Assembly (NCBI RefSeq): GCF_019097595.1
Contig: NC_080723.1
Coordinates: forward strand, 8,283,011-8,347,010
Direction of reading: 5' to 3'
Source: Hemibagrus wyckioides
Lineage: Eukaryota; Chordata; Actinopteri; Siluriformes; Bagridae
Length of the DNA: 64,000 nt
Under the pieces are notes generated by a model that saw only the letters and a program-made list of their open reading frames with translations, did not search any database and was not told where the DNA came from. A program made the position numbers and the translations under genes. Below, piece after piece: positions 26,131 through 38,538 of the stretch (positions within the stretch are counted from its first letter, which is position 1; every line of letters starts with the position of its first letter).

Positions 26131-28094
26131 TTTTTTTAAATAGTCTAACATTCCCAGTTCCAAAAATTAATTCCTTTTCCAAATCAAATTCTAATCTTTG
26201 CCTTATGTTAAAGGATCCAATATCCAACACATTTTCTCTGACATCCCTTTATTTTTGATGTTATTGACACAACATCATCAATCATAATCATGTTTGTTTG
26301 TTGCTTGATGTTATTCTTACAATTATTTTTGTAATGAAACCTTCTCAGGAAAATGAAATTTGTTTATGCAAATGAACTTTGAATAAAGTTATCCTGAATA
26401 TATGTACAGCAGCAGAAATCCAAAAATGCAGGTTTTTCCTGATGTCAGGATTTGAATGTTTATTTCACAGGGGAGATGCTCACAAGAAAAAGACATTTAT
26501 AGAACAGTATGTTTAATGTTTAATCAAGAAAATGCCATGCACTGTTGTAAAAAATAGTATATTGTACAGCATTTTTCCCTATAAAAACTCCAGCTATCAC
26601 ATACAGTATTGAGAGATTCCTCTGTAATGTCATTGTAATTAGGGACAGGAGTGAATGTGTATCAATGTCCACGTTGATAAAGGTGATTTATTTGGTAGAA
26701 AATTCCTACTTACATAAAATTTTATGCCGACACTAGATCAGGAAACACTTTTTGTCAAGATATGAGAAGATTGCAGTGAGTAGGCGGAGCTTAAATATGT
26801 CGTAGGTATTCAGAAATCAGAAATAAAAAAATTATTGATGTGACCAAACTAGTAATTTCTGTCTATAGTGAGTGACTTGCATTACAGTTAGGTTTATAGC
26901 ATTAGAATTAGTGCTAAGAGTTAGATTAAAAGTATTATAAAAAGTTTAGTTTAGGGTTTAAGAGTAAAATTACAGGCTAAGATGGCAGTATAAATTTAAG
27001 TGAAAGTTTGCATAGTCTTAAGCTATGGTCACACATGTAGTCTCCAGTGTACTATGTACTATGAAGTCGCCAGTAGGCGTTCCTACTACTGGTTTCCATA
27101 GTAACAATGTTTCTCAGTGGGTGGCACAACTAGAATTCGAGAGCTCCTGAGGAACTAAAATGAATGATTGTAGTTCTATGTGTAAACGTAGCATAATGTG
27201 TTAAAATAAGATTTAGGGTTAGATTGTTGTTCTAGGTTTAAGAGTAATGTTTAGACTGCAGCTTTTTTATTTTAAGACTCAGATCATGATTAATTCGGCT
27301 TTATGAAAGTTTAGGAGATTCTTTCTCAGCAGTATGCCTACATTGACATGCTATATCATTTCCCAGCTTATTATTTGGTCACAGTCAGGAGGTTGCATTG
27401 CGCTTGTGGCAGAGTTTCAGTTTATAAATCAAAACGTATATCCAGGTGTGAATTTCCTCCAGAGTATATGCTGACCTTTAGGTCTTAGACATTATGGTTC
27501 CTGTTGACCTGCAGTGCTTGATGACCTCCACTCACAGTGTACCTCCAGGAGCTTCAGCCACTTCCTGTCCTGCTTTTCTCACTGATTTATTTGGAGAGAG
27601 AGAGAGAGAGAGAGAGAGCATTAGCTTTTTGCTATTTTTTATAAACCATGGTCAACACTTACATTTCCTTGGCTTTCTGACTTTAAGAGATTCACTGGCC
27701 CTATTTTTGGCAGGAAGTTGCTGCAGTTGGACACGGCAGAACAAACATTTGTTAACAAGCAATTAAACATGTGACCTGTAATCCAGTGGCAGAACAAGCC
27801 ATCCGTCTGTGTGGTGTGGATAAAGCAAGGCCTGACTATTCTGTATTCCTTTTTCCCTCAAAACTGAAATCCTTCTCTTTTTCTCCAAGTCTATTTATGA
27901 ATCACTGATGTTTTCTCACTAAATTTATCTTTCTCCTCTGTCTCTCTATCTGTTGGTGCTGGTAGAGGAAAGCTTGGCATGAGCTGAAGTGACTGTGTGT
28001 GAGTTCAAACTTATTCTGACATTCAGTAAAAGCAAGCCCTTATCAGCATACTTATCACTTCGCCTCTGGAAGTGTCTTCTGCATGACAGGACAA

Positions 28095-28105
28095 GTGTGT
28101 GTGTA

Positions 28106-28144
<39 letters not shown>

Positions 28145-28304
28145 GTGTGTGTGTGTGTGTGTGTGTATGTGTGTGGGTGTATGTGTGGACGTATCGGAGC
28201 ATGCGGAGTAAATATGCCCTAACTTCTCAGTCACATCCCCTAGTCACATGTTTTGTGTGTGTGTGGGTGTGTGTGTGTGTGTGTGTGGGTATGTGTGTGT
28301 GTGT
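28095..28304. repeat. (GT)n / GTAT-interrupted repeat block
   Basis: Two long GT-rich stretches (about 28095-28190 and 28253-28304), the first interrupted by regular tatgtg units. They generate spurious Cys/Val-rich ORFs. Confidence 0.93.
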
Positions 28305-29337
28305 TTGATGCCTCTTAACTTGAAACAACTTTCCTTTTCAGCTCGTTTCTCCACACCTGTCAATAGCTGTTCATCTGCTGCTGACCACATGACTTAAGGT
28401 AGGAGTTGAATAGCGAGTGAGGGAGTGAGGGATCTTGAAGGGCGGAGTGTTGACGGTGCTAAAGAGCATACAGCATTTTAGATTAAACACACACCTCCTC
28501 TGTAGAGACATCATTTAATTTCTGCAGCAGTGTGACTTGATCTATAGTGTTGTTTTGCTGTTTCTTTTAGTATGTGAGCAATGATGAGCTTGGGATCAAT
28601 GGCCCAGTGTGTGTGTGTGTGTGTGTAGAACATATGATGTTTCCCGTTGATCACTGCCGTTTTTAGAGAGAATGTTGGAATGTTGAGAATGTGGTTTGTT
28701 TTGCGGTCAGACACCGCAGATAACCAGAGGACGTTTTCTTCAGTGACGTCAGTGATGGGATGTTGAATTGAATTGTACTTTTCTACTGCCAGGTCTCAGA
28801 TTAGTCATGGACATTTCCTCGCTTGTCTCTGGCTGTTTTTTCTCTAGAATGATTTCAGATTTAGATATGACTACTGCAGAGCACCGTGTTTTTTCTCATG
28901 TGCTTCTTTCCCTATTAGTTATTCCTGAAAGACTACGATCTGCTTGAGGCTTCAGGATGCTGGAAAGTGGATGCCATGATTACCTGTTGCTGAAAAGAAA
29001 GAGAGCCAGATGCACTGGAGTATACTGTATATACCTCCCAAAAACATGCTAGTACATGAATTAACTACACTAGTGTGAACGAATGTTGTCTTCCCAGACC
29101 ATCCAGGATATACACATACCCACCTTAGTGCTCAGTGTTTCCGGTATAAGCCATACGCACTACAGAGATGTTCCAGTACTCTGATAATTCCATTCCATCA
29201 CATATTTCACACTTTCTGCTTTACACTTCAGATCACATACAGATGCTTACACTAACACAGGGGTTACGTAATCCCGCCTTCATCAGATGATCAGTTTGAG
29301 TTCCTGTTTCTTCTAGTTAATTAAAGGAGTTGCATTA

Positions 29338-29343
<6 letters not shown>

Positions 29344-29402
<59 letters not shown>
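29344..29402. repeat. (CT)n-(CA)n compound microsatellite
   Basis: CT run to 29380 followed directly by a CA run. Confidence 0.96.
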
Positions 29403-29403
<1 letters not shown>

Positions 29404-30949
29404 TACACATACACACACAGGCACAAACACACTAAGGTTTACTCTTTCAGATATCAACACATCTGGTTACTTGGTAACTCCTTTTCTCATGTTTCACTGT
29501 ATAATAATTGATTGACCAAATGATTCTGTCATTACTTTTTGGTGTTACCACCTGTGTGAAGAACAGCTGTGTTAATGTTGTAATGTAGCATGATTGCAAT
29601 GTTGTGTGCTGGTAGTGAGGCAGCAGCTCATGTTGGTTGGCCCTGGAACACCAACACCACCACCACAGATCTGATCTCAGAGGAAGCCTTCACACTGTGA
29701 AGAAGCTAAGGAAATAACTAAAAAATAAAATCAAATCAAATTAAACAAAACTAAAGCACTTCCTACAGTTGCACTTCAAAAGAGATTTCATGGCTAAAAT
29801 ATAGAGTTATTTTACATTATTAGCATTTAGGAACAAATAGAGCTTTGTCTAAAAAGACCTTCACTAGTATGAGCAAAAGCAACTTTCTTCTTTTTGTTTT
29901 AAAATCAATTCAGTATTGATAATGACACCTAAAACAGGAGCACACTATTTAGTTATTAATAGTAACACCACATGTCTGGAATAGACGTGCTATCATTCAA
30001 ACGATGGTCAAACACATGGTGCTGCAGACGATTAAGGATAAAAGTAAGATTCTGTATAAGAATAGAATAATGTACTATAAAAGATTTCGTAATCAGATCA
30101 ATCACGTCAATTTGTTTTAACTTTTCATGTAATCTTGAATAATATGCATCATATGAAATAAATGTTGTTTAAAAAAAAATACTCCAAAAACATTCTCAGC
30201 AGGTGGAATTTCAGTAGTGAGAGATCTCAGCTCTTATCTTCCTCCATCATGCACTCTTTTTCTGCTGTGCTGTAATTCAGTGTTTAATATCAAAGCTTGA
30301 GCACAGCACTACTGCTGAGAGGATGTGTTCACGTTTCATCTTCTGAAAACCATTCTGTACCTCTGTTTTCATTCGTCCTTACAAGAAGAGTTCACTGGGA
30401 TCCACTCAACATGCAATGCTGCACAGAAACACTTGGCCTTTATGATTAGTACCCATGTACAAACTTCTCTGCACTTCACACACTGGTCACATGTTGCTCT
30501 GTCTCCTTGGCCATAGAAAAGCAGAGACTTTACAGCCACAGCCTGTTTTAACATGTTGAGTGTAGAAAATCTCAATATAGAATTATGTACAGAAAATATT
30601 CTTATATACTGAAATCAGTTTTGTCAATATCCCACAATGCTTAATTGACTATTCTAGTTAACTGAATTGGCTGAAATGTTGCTGGTGAAAGAGATCATCA
30701 GTAAGATTTTAGGCTCTTAAGCCATAAATTTTCCGTTCAGTCATTATGCTCATGCAACATGAATACATTAAACAGCTCAGGACTAAATTAAATAAGCTGA
30801 AATTAAATAAAGCTAACACAGTCATCGGAAAAAGAAAATACACAAAATCAAGTCTATGATATTATTTCACAGGGGCTGAGTAATAATTGTGTGCTCTTTT
30901 CATTAAAAAAAATAAATAAATAACCTCAGGTCACAACAATAAAACACAA

Positions 30950-31040
30950 CAGGTTTTAATATGTATTCAAGAGGTTTACTGTCATATGCACAGTGAAAAC
31001 ACAACGGTTTACACCATACAATGAAATTCTTACTCATTCT
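30950..31040. mobile_element. Retroelement-like terminal fragment
   Basis: Contains ttcaagaggtttactgtcat and ccatacaatgaaattcttac, phrases frequent at the ends of teleost interspersed repeats ('...tttattgtcatgtacacagtgaaa... acaatgaaattctta'). Short, non-coding, class uncertain. Confidence 0.4.
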
Positions 31041-31129
31041 TATTCATTTTTTTTTTCCAAAAATTAAACCAACATTCAGAAATGAGGTGGGAAATAATAA
31101 GTTTCATTAACATGTAGAAACACCTTCTG

Positions 31130-32720
31130 CAAAAGTAACTTAGTAAATGCTTTCTGTGGGAGTTTATCAGTCTCTCACGTTCTTTTGGAGAGATTTTAGC
31201 TTTACAACATTGCTTCAGTTCACTGATGTTTGAGAGCATTTGTTGATTGCCTCCTGTCTTTACCCTTCTGTTGTCCTTGGGATCAAATTTGACCTGTTTT
31301 CAAGTGTTATATATCAGAAATCTGGTTTAATTTCAGGAAATTGAGGACTATTGACCATAAATGACAAAAGGAATTGTACATTTTGTGGTAATAAATTTAA
31401 ATGAAGTTAATTAAAAGGGGTAACATAGAATTTGTGAAAAGTTTACATTTTTTAGATAAATAGTTGCATGGTCAACGGGCAGACAATAAACAGTTTGAGA
31501 TCCTACACTGGGCATTTCAGTAGAGTTAAGGTCTGGAGTTTGACTTTGCCATTCCGACACCTTGAATTTTTTCTCTTAAGGCATTCAGAGGTTGATTTGC
31601 TGTTGTAATTTGGATCACTGTCCAGTTATGTGACCCATTTTAGGCCAGATTAAGCTGCTGGACAGAAGGCCTCACATTTATTTCAAGAATATCCAGGTAT
31701 AAAGTGGAGTTCATTGTTGTCTCTATGACAACAAGTTTCCCAGGTTCTGCTCCCAGTTTAAATCATCACCCCTCCACCACCATGTACAACAAGCTGTTAT
31801 GAGGTGTTTGTGGTTATGTTTGGTTTTTGCCAAGCATGTCATTGTGCATGATGATCAGACATCTTCACCTTGGCCTCAACAGTCCAAAGAATATAGTTCC
31901 AGAACTTTTGTAGTTCATGCTCCACATTTGTTTTTCCATGAAAGCCAATCCTTGTTCAGTCTTTTCTGATTGTGCTGCAATGTAATGCTCTTACAGAGAT
32001 CACATGATGCAGCTCTTCTTTACATCTCTGAGCATTAAATGGTCTGACTTTGGACTGAATATGTGAGGACACCCACTACTGGGAAAGGTCTTCATTTGTA
32101 AACAGTCTTTTTATCAGGACAGCGGTGGCTCAAGTGGTTAAGGATCTGCGTCGTTAGATTGTGCATCGTTAGATTGTGGTTTATACGCCAGAGCTTCCAC
32201 TATTGGGCCCTTGAGCAAGGCCCTTAACCCTTACCGCTCCAGGATTGCTGCATTATAGCTACCCCTGCGCTCTGACCCCAAACTCTGAAGCTAAGAAGGA
32301 TATGCCAAAGGATATGCTAAGAACAGTGTTCCACTGTGCTGTAATGTATGTGCGGTGATAATAAAGCCTTCATCTTCTTACTGTATTTTTTGGAGATGGC
32401 CTTATAACCCTTCCCAGATTGACAATCAGCACCAGTTGCTTCTCTGAGGTCATGTCTGATGTCCTTTCTGTTTGCTGTGATATAGATTCACACCCGAGTG
32501 CTCCAGTACACCAACCTGCCAAGCATTCTGCTTTTATAGAGGCAGTCACACTTCTTGATGATTAACTAATCTTGTAACACCTGCCTGCTATTTCCTCTCT
32601 TAATAATTGTGGGAAGTGTCACTTAGTTTTCCCCGTCTGGAATCTAAAAGCTAGTTTACCATTTGAGGGAAAAAATGACTACATATTGAAATTTGTTGTG
32701 TTTTTTTCTTATCACCTGAG
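31130..32720 (-). mobile_element. Decayed DNA-transposon-like repeat, interrupted by a SINE
   Basis: Long non-coding stretch with transposon-remnant phrases (aatcatcacccctccaccac near 31761-31780, gcctcaacagtccaaagaat near 31874-31893). Its general style matches 7050-8390. No open transposase frame survives. The stretch appears split by the SINE at 32121-32370, suggesting a younger insertion. Confidence 0.4.
32121..32370 (+). mobile_element. tRNA-derived SINE nested in an older repeat
   Basis: Starts agcggtggctcaagtggtta (A-box-like). It carries attgggcccttgagcaaggc and ccttaacccttaccgctcc, and ends ggtgataataaagccttcat, a typical short SINE tail. The B-box region is degenerate. Confidence 0.75.
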
Positions 32721-32999
32721 GTTTCGCTTATAGAAGTTTATGATGACCTTACAATTGTTTTTCCAGCCCTGATAAATAAGAAGATAGAATTAAAGGAATG
32801 TGCACATTCTTTCTTTTTCCCATGACTGCAAATCTAATCTAATGTAAGTTTTTTTTCTGAAGTTCACTTTATTTAAGGTAAGCTATGTTGATAAAAACGA
32901 AGACTTATGCTTACGCATTGTGGATAAATAAAAAGACAGGAAAATGGTGCATAAACCGGGGTCTATATTTCAATTTCATACTCGAATTCTAATGCTTCT

Positions 33000-33125
33000 A
33001 CTGCTTTGGCATGTGAGCATTAAATCTCAGCGAGGTGTCACTGGCAAGCTGTAAGCGTGATTAATTTGATATGCATTATGCTGATTAATAAGCGGTTGTG
33101 TGAGTCACTTGGGAATAGAGTGAAA
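33000..33125. other. Candidate regulatory segment close to exon 33534
   Basis: A repeat-free stretch with dense homeodomain/POU-like words (gtgattaatttgatatgcat, tatgctgattaataagcgg). Binding is not shown; this is a suggestion from word content only. Confidence 0.2.
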
Positions 33126-33533
33126 CTCTACCGACACTTACAGGTACTAGAACTAGAATTAATAAATAATAATAAATAAACCCTATAATGAATGCATAAA
33201 TAGCTTCATCATATATTATGACTGAGTGAACTCATCAAGCTGTTAAAGTTGACATTTGTTGGCACTCTGCATATGTGATTACTCAATACTTTAACCTCTT
33301 TAAATACACATGGGCACAGATGCTTTTAGTGAACTTTTTATCCTCAGGACACATGAGGACAAACACACACTCATACAATATTCTCTTATTTTTTTAGACA
33401 CACACTTTGGCTCCAGCTTTTATTAGTAAATGTGGGCATGCACATACACTTACACACATGCTTCTGAACTCAGAGAGTCTTCATTTACATATATTTAAAC
33501 TGACCACAAATGTCTTAATGTCTTTGGTCTTAG

Positions 33534-34090
33534 ACGAGGAGGTGGAGCAGAGGGAAACAACGCTGAAAGACAATCGCAGAGAAAGCCGTGTTCCTGAGCA
33601 GTTTGCTGGCCTTCTGCACGGCTCATCTCCAGCCTGCGAGTTCCCGGATAATCCCTACCAGCTGTACAGCAAAGTGCACAAAGATCCTCCACAGAGGCAC
33701 GGCAACCTGCTGCTCGCACCCAATCACGCCGCACCATTCCCTGCCTCGAGGATCCAGAAAGAACCCAAACCTCAGGTAGTGTACCGCACCATCTTCCACA
33801 CTAGGGTCAACCAGACCCCATCTGTGCAGGGAAAGAACGAAGTGAACAGGAGTGGAGAAGGGGGGAATAACTGCACAGGGGGCTACGAGGAGAGAGCGTG
33901 CACTCTTGGAAGAATGCGTACCGGAATGTCCAAGAATGTGCCGGAACTCCAGCTTTCCCGAAGTCTTTCCAAGTCTGATTCTAACCTGGTGGTGGCATCG
34001 CCCATCGAGGAGGAAAAGCGGAATTCTCGAGGGCAAAACAGTCCCACCAGACTTGAGCGAACTCCCTCCTTCACAGCTGAGTGGGAGGAG
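33534..34090 (+). CDS. anks1b: anks1b large coding exon, disordered linker (partial CDS)
   Basis: Internal exon of 557 nt entered in phase 1 (G from 21956 plus AC gives Asp) and left in phase 0. The acceptor is ctttggtcttag and the donor gaggag|gtaata. It encodes about 186 residues: an acidic/basic start (EEVEQRETTLKDNRRESR), then EFPDNPYQLYSKVHKDPPQR, a VVYRTIFHTRVNQTP motif, a Gly/Asn stretch, QLSRSLSKSDSNLVVASPIE and finally RLERTPSFTAEWEE. The last segment leads into IDKIM in the next exon, as in ANKS1 proteins. The RSLSKSDSNL and RTPSF serines look like basophilic kinase or 14-3-3-type sites (inference). Base composition is far more GC-rich than the introns. The upstream ATG at 33407 is intronic and not the start. 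The reverse-strand ORF here is an antisense shadow. Confidence 0.95.
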
Positions 34091-37000
34091 GTAATAACAC
34101 ATTCATTATCCTTTTACTACTCTTACTATAGCACAATAATTACAGTTTTATTTATTTGACCTGACTGTTTTGTTGTATTTGTCGAAAAAATTATAATTAT
34201 AATTTGCCATGGCTTGAAATATTTTCTTCCATGTATGTTGGTATGTATGTAGATTCAGTTCATAATCAAGCTTAATGAATCACTGTGTACTGAAAATAAT
34301 AATCAGTTAAATCATATCAATCAATCTTAACCGAAGCAAAGCAGCATGTGGAATCAACATCCAGTCTCTGAAGAGGTTGAGTGATGAATTTTAAATGACA
34401 TGATCAGTCTTTTTATTAAGTAATATTTAAAAAAAAACAAATAAATGCTGTGCAACAATTGAGAGTTGATAATATTATCAGACGCCATTTCTTCAAGTCC
34501 TGTGCACATTCATCTGAAACAGACAGGATACCACTTTGTGTAAATCTATAAAGTGGTAGATATTCATGTCCTGAGTACCTGAGCCCTGGCTTTCATCCAA
34601 AAAATATTGATCATTATGAAATTCATCACAAGAGAGATCATAGTCTCTGAACAATATGACTCAATATCAGCAGATTAACAGTGGAATCTGCTTTCAGTCA
34701 GCAAAGAGAATTTAGGAAAAAAAAAAAAAAAAAAACCCAAAAATATTGTGGTATTCGGTCATGGTCACCTGAAATGAAACAGGGTATTTTACCTCTGACA
34801 TCCATATATTCAGTCTTTCCAGCACCATAAAAGTAAAAAAAAAAATTCTGCAGACTCTTCTTCATTTGTCATGTGACATCATCACGAGGTACATTCAGCT
34901 GAAACCCTCTACAGCTATTATAGAAAATCATTACATGTGTGTTTTCACTGGTAGGACTTTAAAAGAAGTATCCAGTGCTTGCAATTTCACCAATTCAAGT
35001 ACATTTCTAGCACAAAAAACTCTTTTTCCACTGCAAAAATCAAGCTTTTTTGGCAACCGCAAATCTGCAAAATCCTGGAGGGACTGAAGAGTGGTGCAGT
35101 AAGAAACTGAAGCTGTTCTCTTACACAACATGTCTTGTATTGCCTTGTATGGAGTTATTATAGGAGCATGTGTTAGTTATAGAAGTCAGCCATTTTATTA
35201 TAATGTCTCAGGTTGGAATATAATAGAGTGGAATCTGATTGGTCAATCGGGAGCTCTTACTCTTATTGAGGCCCCTTTCTGTATTTAATGCAGTCATTTA
35301 GAGGAGATTAGGATCTTATTTAAATATGCATGGAAACTGTTAAAATTACACTCCGAAGGCTTTTTTTTTAATTAGAAATGTTACATTATCAAGACATTTG
35401 CACATCACTGATAAAATCTAAAACACAAAATGAAACCAAGAAAACAAGACCATCCTCGATGTGAAATAACAAGGTGTGAAATTTATTGTGTCAATCAGAA
35501 ACATTTTAGGGACAAATCAGAAAAATCCAAAAGTTGCATGAATGTGCCACACCCTTTTATAACTGTGGGTGTGGCTCAGAATGGATCAATCACATTCACT
35601 CACATGTTCAAGAGTATTTATCATCCAGCTGTCATCAATTCAATGACTCTGATTATTCTCAAATAAATTGCAGCTGTTTCTCTAGGATTTTCCACATATC
35701 TTCTTGGTTTCATCTTAATGCTGAAGCCATGATCCACGAAGAGTTTTAAAAGCATGCATAAAATATACAAGACAGCGTATAAACAAATTTCCAAACCATT
35801 AGATGTACCTTAGAACACCTTAAAGAATATCATGAACAAATAGAGAAAATGGAGCACCACAGTGGCATCAGACGAACAGGACGTCAATCCAAAATGTTAA
35901 AAGACAGGAATATAACTCTCTACATTTGACAACAATCTCACGTATTCTTCTTGTCTGGGCTATGGGATTTTTTAGAAGCCCTTTCTAAAAAAAACCCAAA
36001 AAAACAACAAAAAAAAACCAACAGCCAACAAAATGTTATAGACTGAACAGTCATGCTTTAGGGCTTGCCGAGAGTTTGAAATAAAATGAAAAGTTCCCCC
36101 TATTTTCCCTAAATATTTTCTGATTGTTTTTGGTTAACATCATAATTTTACATTGAGGATAAATAAAAGTTCTAGCAATTAATTTTGGTGACATTTTCTT
36201 TTACATCAGAAAAACCTGCCCTTTTAACACGGGGGTGTAAATTTTTACATCCATTGTACATTTTGATGAGACTGAAAAGAAGGTTCAGGGTCTTGCTCAA
36301 GGTCCCTACCAGTTTTGGGAATGCTGGGATATGAACATATGGCTTTCTGCCTTAACCACTGAGCCACTACAACCAGTCTGACCAGTTTACTGTGATTCAG
36401 AACCTCTTTTAGTGTGAGCTGATTGAGTAGTAGAATCAATGTAAGCAAGCTGCACTTATTATGGTGGCTCAGTGGTTAAGATTTTGAGTTCTCATTGCTG
36501 CCAAACTGCTATGGTTGGGTTCCTGAGTATGTGACAGAACACTGATATTCAATGTATCGAAGATGCTGCAAATAAGATGCATGTGTATGGTAACACTGTG
36601 CATTTGTGTGTGTGTGTGTGTGTGTGGTGCTGGTATGGGTAAATCAGATGCAGCAGTGTTGCTGGGGGTTTTAAACACTGTATATTTTAATGGTTACTTT
36701 ACTTGAAGAACCTACACTGGTTTTAGTCCAATTCGAGAGCTGTCAGTTTTTTCCACGCACAGTTTTTTTTAATCGTTCTCCAAACATTCATCATGATGTT
36801 GGTAGATTGTTTCTTTATCCAGCATTGGCTCTGAGGTTTGCCTGCAACTGATACCAGCTCTACACACATACCACCACTGGAGTGCTGTGAAAGATTCATC
36901 CCACAAATAATGTCTGACCAGGTGGTGGTCCGTCTTCTTTGATAGGTCGGGATGTGGGAGCTGACGTATTGTGTGTAATTGTCATAACTGTCACAGCTCC

Positions 37001-37531
37001 AGGGTTGGGAGTTAGTGTCTGCTCTTCCTGTGTCTGCATGGGCTGTCTAGGTTTCTTCCCAAAACTGGCTAAGTGGTGGATTGGCTATGCTAAATTACGT
37101 CTAGGTGTGTGTGTGTGTGTGTGTGTGTGTAATACCCATCCACACAATGAATTACACTCCTCTCTAATAAGGACAAGCTCTTCAACAGTCGGGTTCTGTG
37201 TATTCAAATGCCGTGGAATGGACAATAGTGAATTATTTTTGCTAAAACTGCCCTTTTCACTTAGAGCTTTTAGACGATAATTACCTGGTCCCTCTGTCTT
37301 GTCCGGGGAGAGAAGGGAAGTCAGTTTTTCTTTCTCATGTCTCCAACCTCTAATTATGGAGTTTGGAGTGGGAGGAGGGTGGATTAGAATTGGGATAATG
37401 GGAATAAAGGCGTGACAGAACCCAGGGCAGGATCGTCCTAGGGAAGAGGTTTGTATACAAGGCTTAGCACAAAAGAAAACTGTTGGATTATGTAAACATG
37501 GCCTGCTCTTTTTTCTTTTTTCTCTTTGTAG
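34091..37531 (+). other. anks1b intron between exons 33534-34090 and 37532-37604
   Basis: About 3.4 kb without coding sequence. It contains poly-A runs at 34719-34735 and 34837-34846, an antisense SINE (36279-36370), a second SINE-like fragment (36464-36530), (GT)n at about 36605-36626 and (GT)n at about 37105-37130. I see nothing recognisable in 34150-36240 apart from these. Confidence 0.7.
36279..36370 (-). mobile_element. tRNA-derived SINE fragment, antisense
   Basis: Contains agggtcttgctcaaggtccc, the decayed complement of the SINE core, then gcttaaccact/gagccactac-type sequence, the complement of the tRNA-like head (gtggctcagtggttaag). A sense head fragment, gtggctcagtggttaagatt, lies just downstream at 36464. 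Confidence 0.55.
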
Positions 37532-37604
37532 ATTGATAAAATCATGAGTTCCATTGGTGCTGGGATCGGGACAGAGCTCAAGGAAAATGATGAAGACCAC
37601 ACAG
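37532..37604 (+). CDS. anks1b: anks1b coding exon, pre-SAM segment (partial CDS)
   Basis: Internal exon of 73 nt, phase 0 in and phase 1 out. The acceptor is tttttctctttgtag. It encodes IDKIMSSIGAGIGTELKEND and EDHT, continuing WEE from the previous exon. WEEIDKIM(S/N)SIGxGI is a conserved signature just before the SAM domains of ANKS1A and ANKS1B. The donor cacacag|gtgtgtgt lies at the start of a (GT)n run (37605-37620). The donor therefore has several overlapping GT choices and length variation begins right at the exon edge. The exon that follows in the long isoform must start in phase 1; I could not identify it with confidence in the window. Confidence 0.9.
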
Positions 37605-37960
37605 GTGTGTGTGTGTGTGTACGTGTGCCAGTCCAAACATATTGTGTCTCTGTGTTGTGGTTGTGATGGTGTGTGTCTCTGCAGTGTTGTGCATGTAGCT
37701 TTTTCTTCAGCTCTGGCACAGTAGAGAGTTTTTTTTGTGATGTAACTATGGTTACTGTGAGCTCCTATTGACTGCCACAGTCACAGTGAGGAATGCAGAG
37801 ACAGGAAGTTTATGGTTGTTAGGAGAGAAGTTTATCTCAGAACAGTGTTGAGGAGGATCTCAGCAGATAGGAACATCTCACACATCTAGAACAGCATCTT
37901 TCTCTCCTATTGTCACTTCTGCTTTAGATCTCCTGTCCCCATACTTCCTCCCTTTTATCA

Positions 37961-38063
37961 TCTCCTCTCCTCTCCTCTCCTCTCCTCTCCTCTCCTCTCC
38001 TCTCCTCTCCTCTCCTCTCCTCTCCTCTCCTCTCCTCTCCTCTCCTCTCCTCTCCTCTCCTCT
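37961..38063. repeat. (TCTCC)n pentanucleotide array, about 20 copies
   Basis: 103 bases of perfect homopyrimidine pentamers, 1 kb upstream of the internal start codon. Homopurine/homopyrimidine repeats of this kind can adopt triplex (H-DNA) structure. Confidence 0.97.
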
Positions 38064-38483
38064 TTTGCTGTCTTTTCCTCTAATAGTTGCTCATTATACT
38101 TTCCACTCTTAGAAATTGCTATTTATGCTACCATCATACCCAATGCTATACCAACAACTCCCTGTGCTTGTGTGTGTGTGTGAGTGAGCGGGTGTGTGTG
38201 TGTGTGTGTGTATGTGTGTGAACGCGTGGGAGGAAGTCGCAGCAGCTTTGCACACAGACAAAGAGGCCGTGGCTGATCTGATGGCTATTATCAGCAATGT
38301 GAGGTACAGCTAGTGAGAAGCACAGAGCAAGCTAGAGAGAAGCGGAAGGGAGGGAGAGAAGAAGAGAGAGACAGAGGGGAGAGACTGAGAGAGATAGAGC
38401 GGGGGAGCACAGAGGAGCAGGCTGCAGAAGCATACAGATGAGTGTGGGTGTAGTTGATAAAGAGCATTCTACCAGGCAAGCTG

Positions 38484-38487
<4 letters not shown>

Positions 38488-38538
<51 letters not shown>
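38488..38538. repeat. (CT)n-(CA)n compound microsatellite
   Basis: CT run followed by CA run in the putative leader of the short isoform. Confidence 0.95.

Larger units (their letters stand above)
21957..33533 (+). other. anks1b intron between exons 21770-21956 and 33534-34090
   Basis: About 11.6 kb without coding sequence. It holds a Tc1-derived fragment (22021-22326), (GT)n (23371-23411), an uncharacterised repeat whose relative lies at 53345 (23430-24040), (CA)n near 25278-25295, an antisense SINE (26010-26130), (GA)n near 27595-27619, long (GT)n blocks (28095-28304), (GT)n near 28606-28627, (CT)n-(CA)n (29344-29402) and a retroelement-like tail near 30950-31040. After that comes decayed transposon sequence (about 31130-32720) broken by a SINE (32121-32370). 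I see nothing recognisable in 24400-25200, 26300-27400 and 29520-30900. Confidence 0.7.

Noticed and set aside
33407..33533. ATG-led extension upstream of the 33534 exon
   Set aside because: It crosses a clear acceptor (ggtcttag) and has intron-like composition; the phase match to the 21956 donor supports the exon limit.
33623..34102. 159-codon minus-strand open frame
   Set aside because: It is antisense to the large anks1b exon, whose plus-strand frame matches the known protein and has proper splice sites.
37085..37636. 183-codon minus-strand open frame over the 37532 exon
   Set aside because: It starts and ends in CA microsatellites, has no domain, and lies antisense to a real exon.
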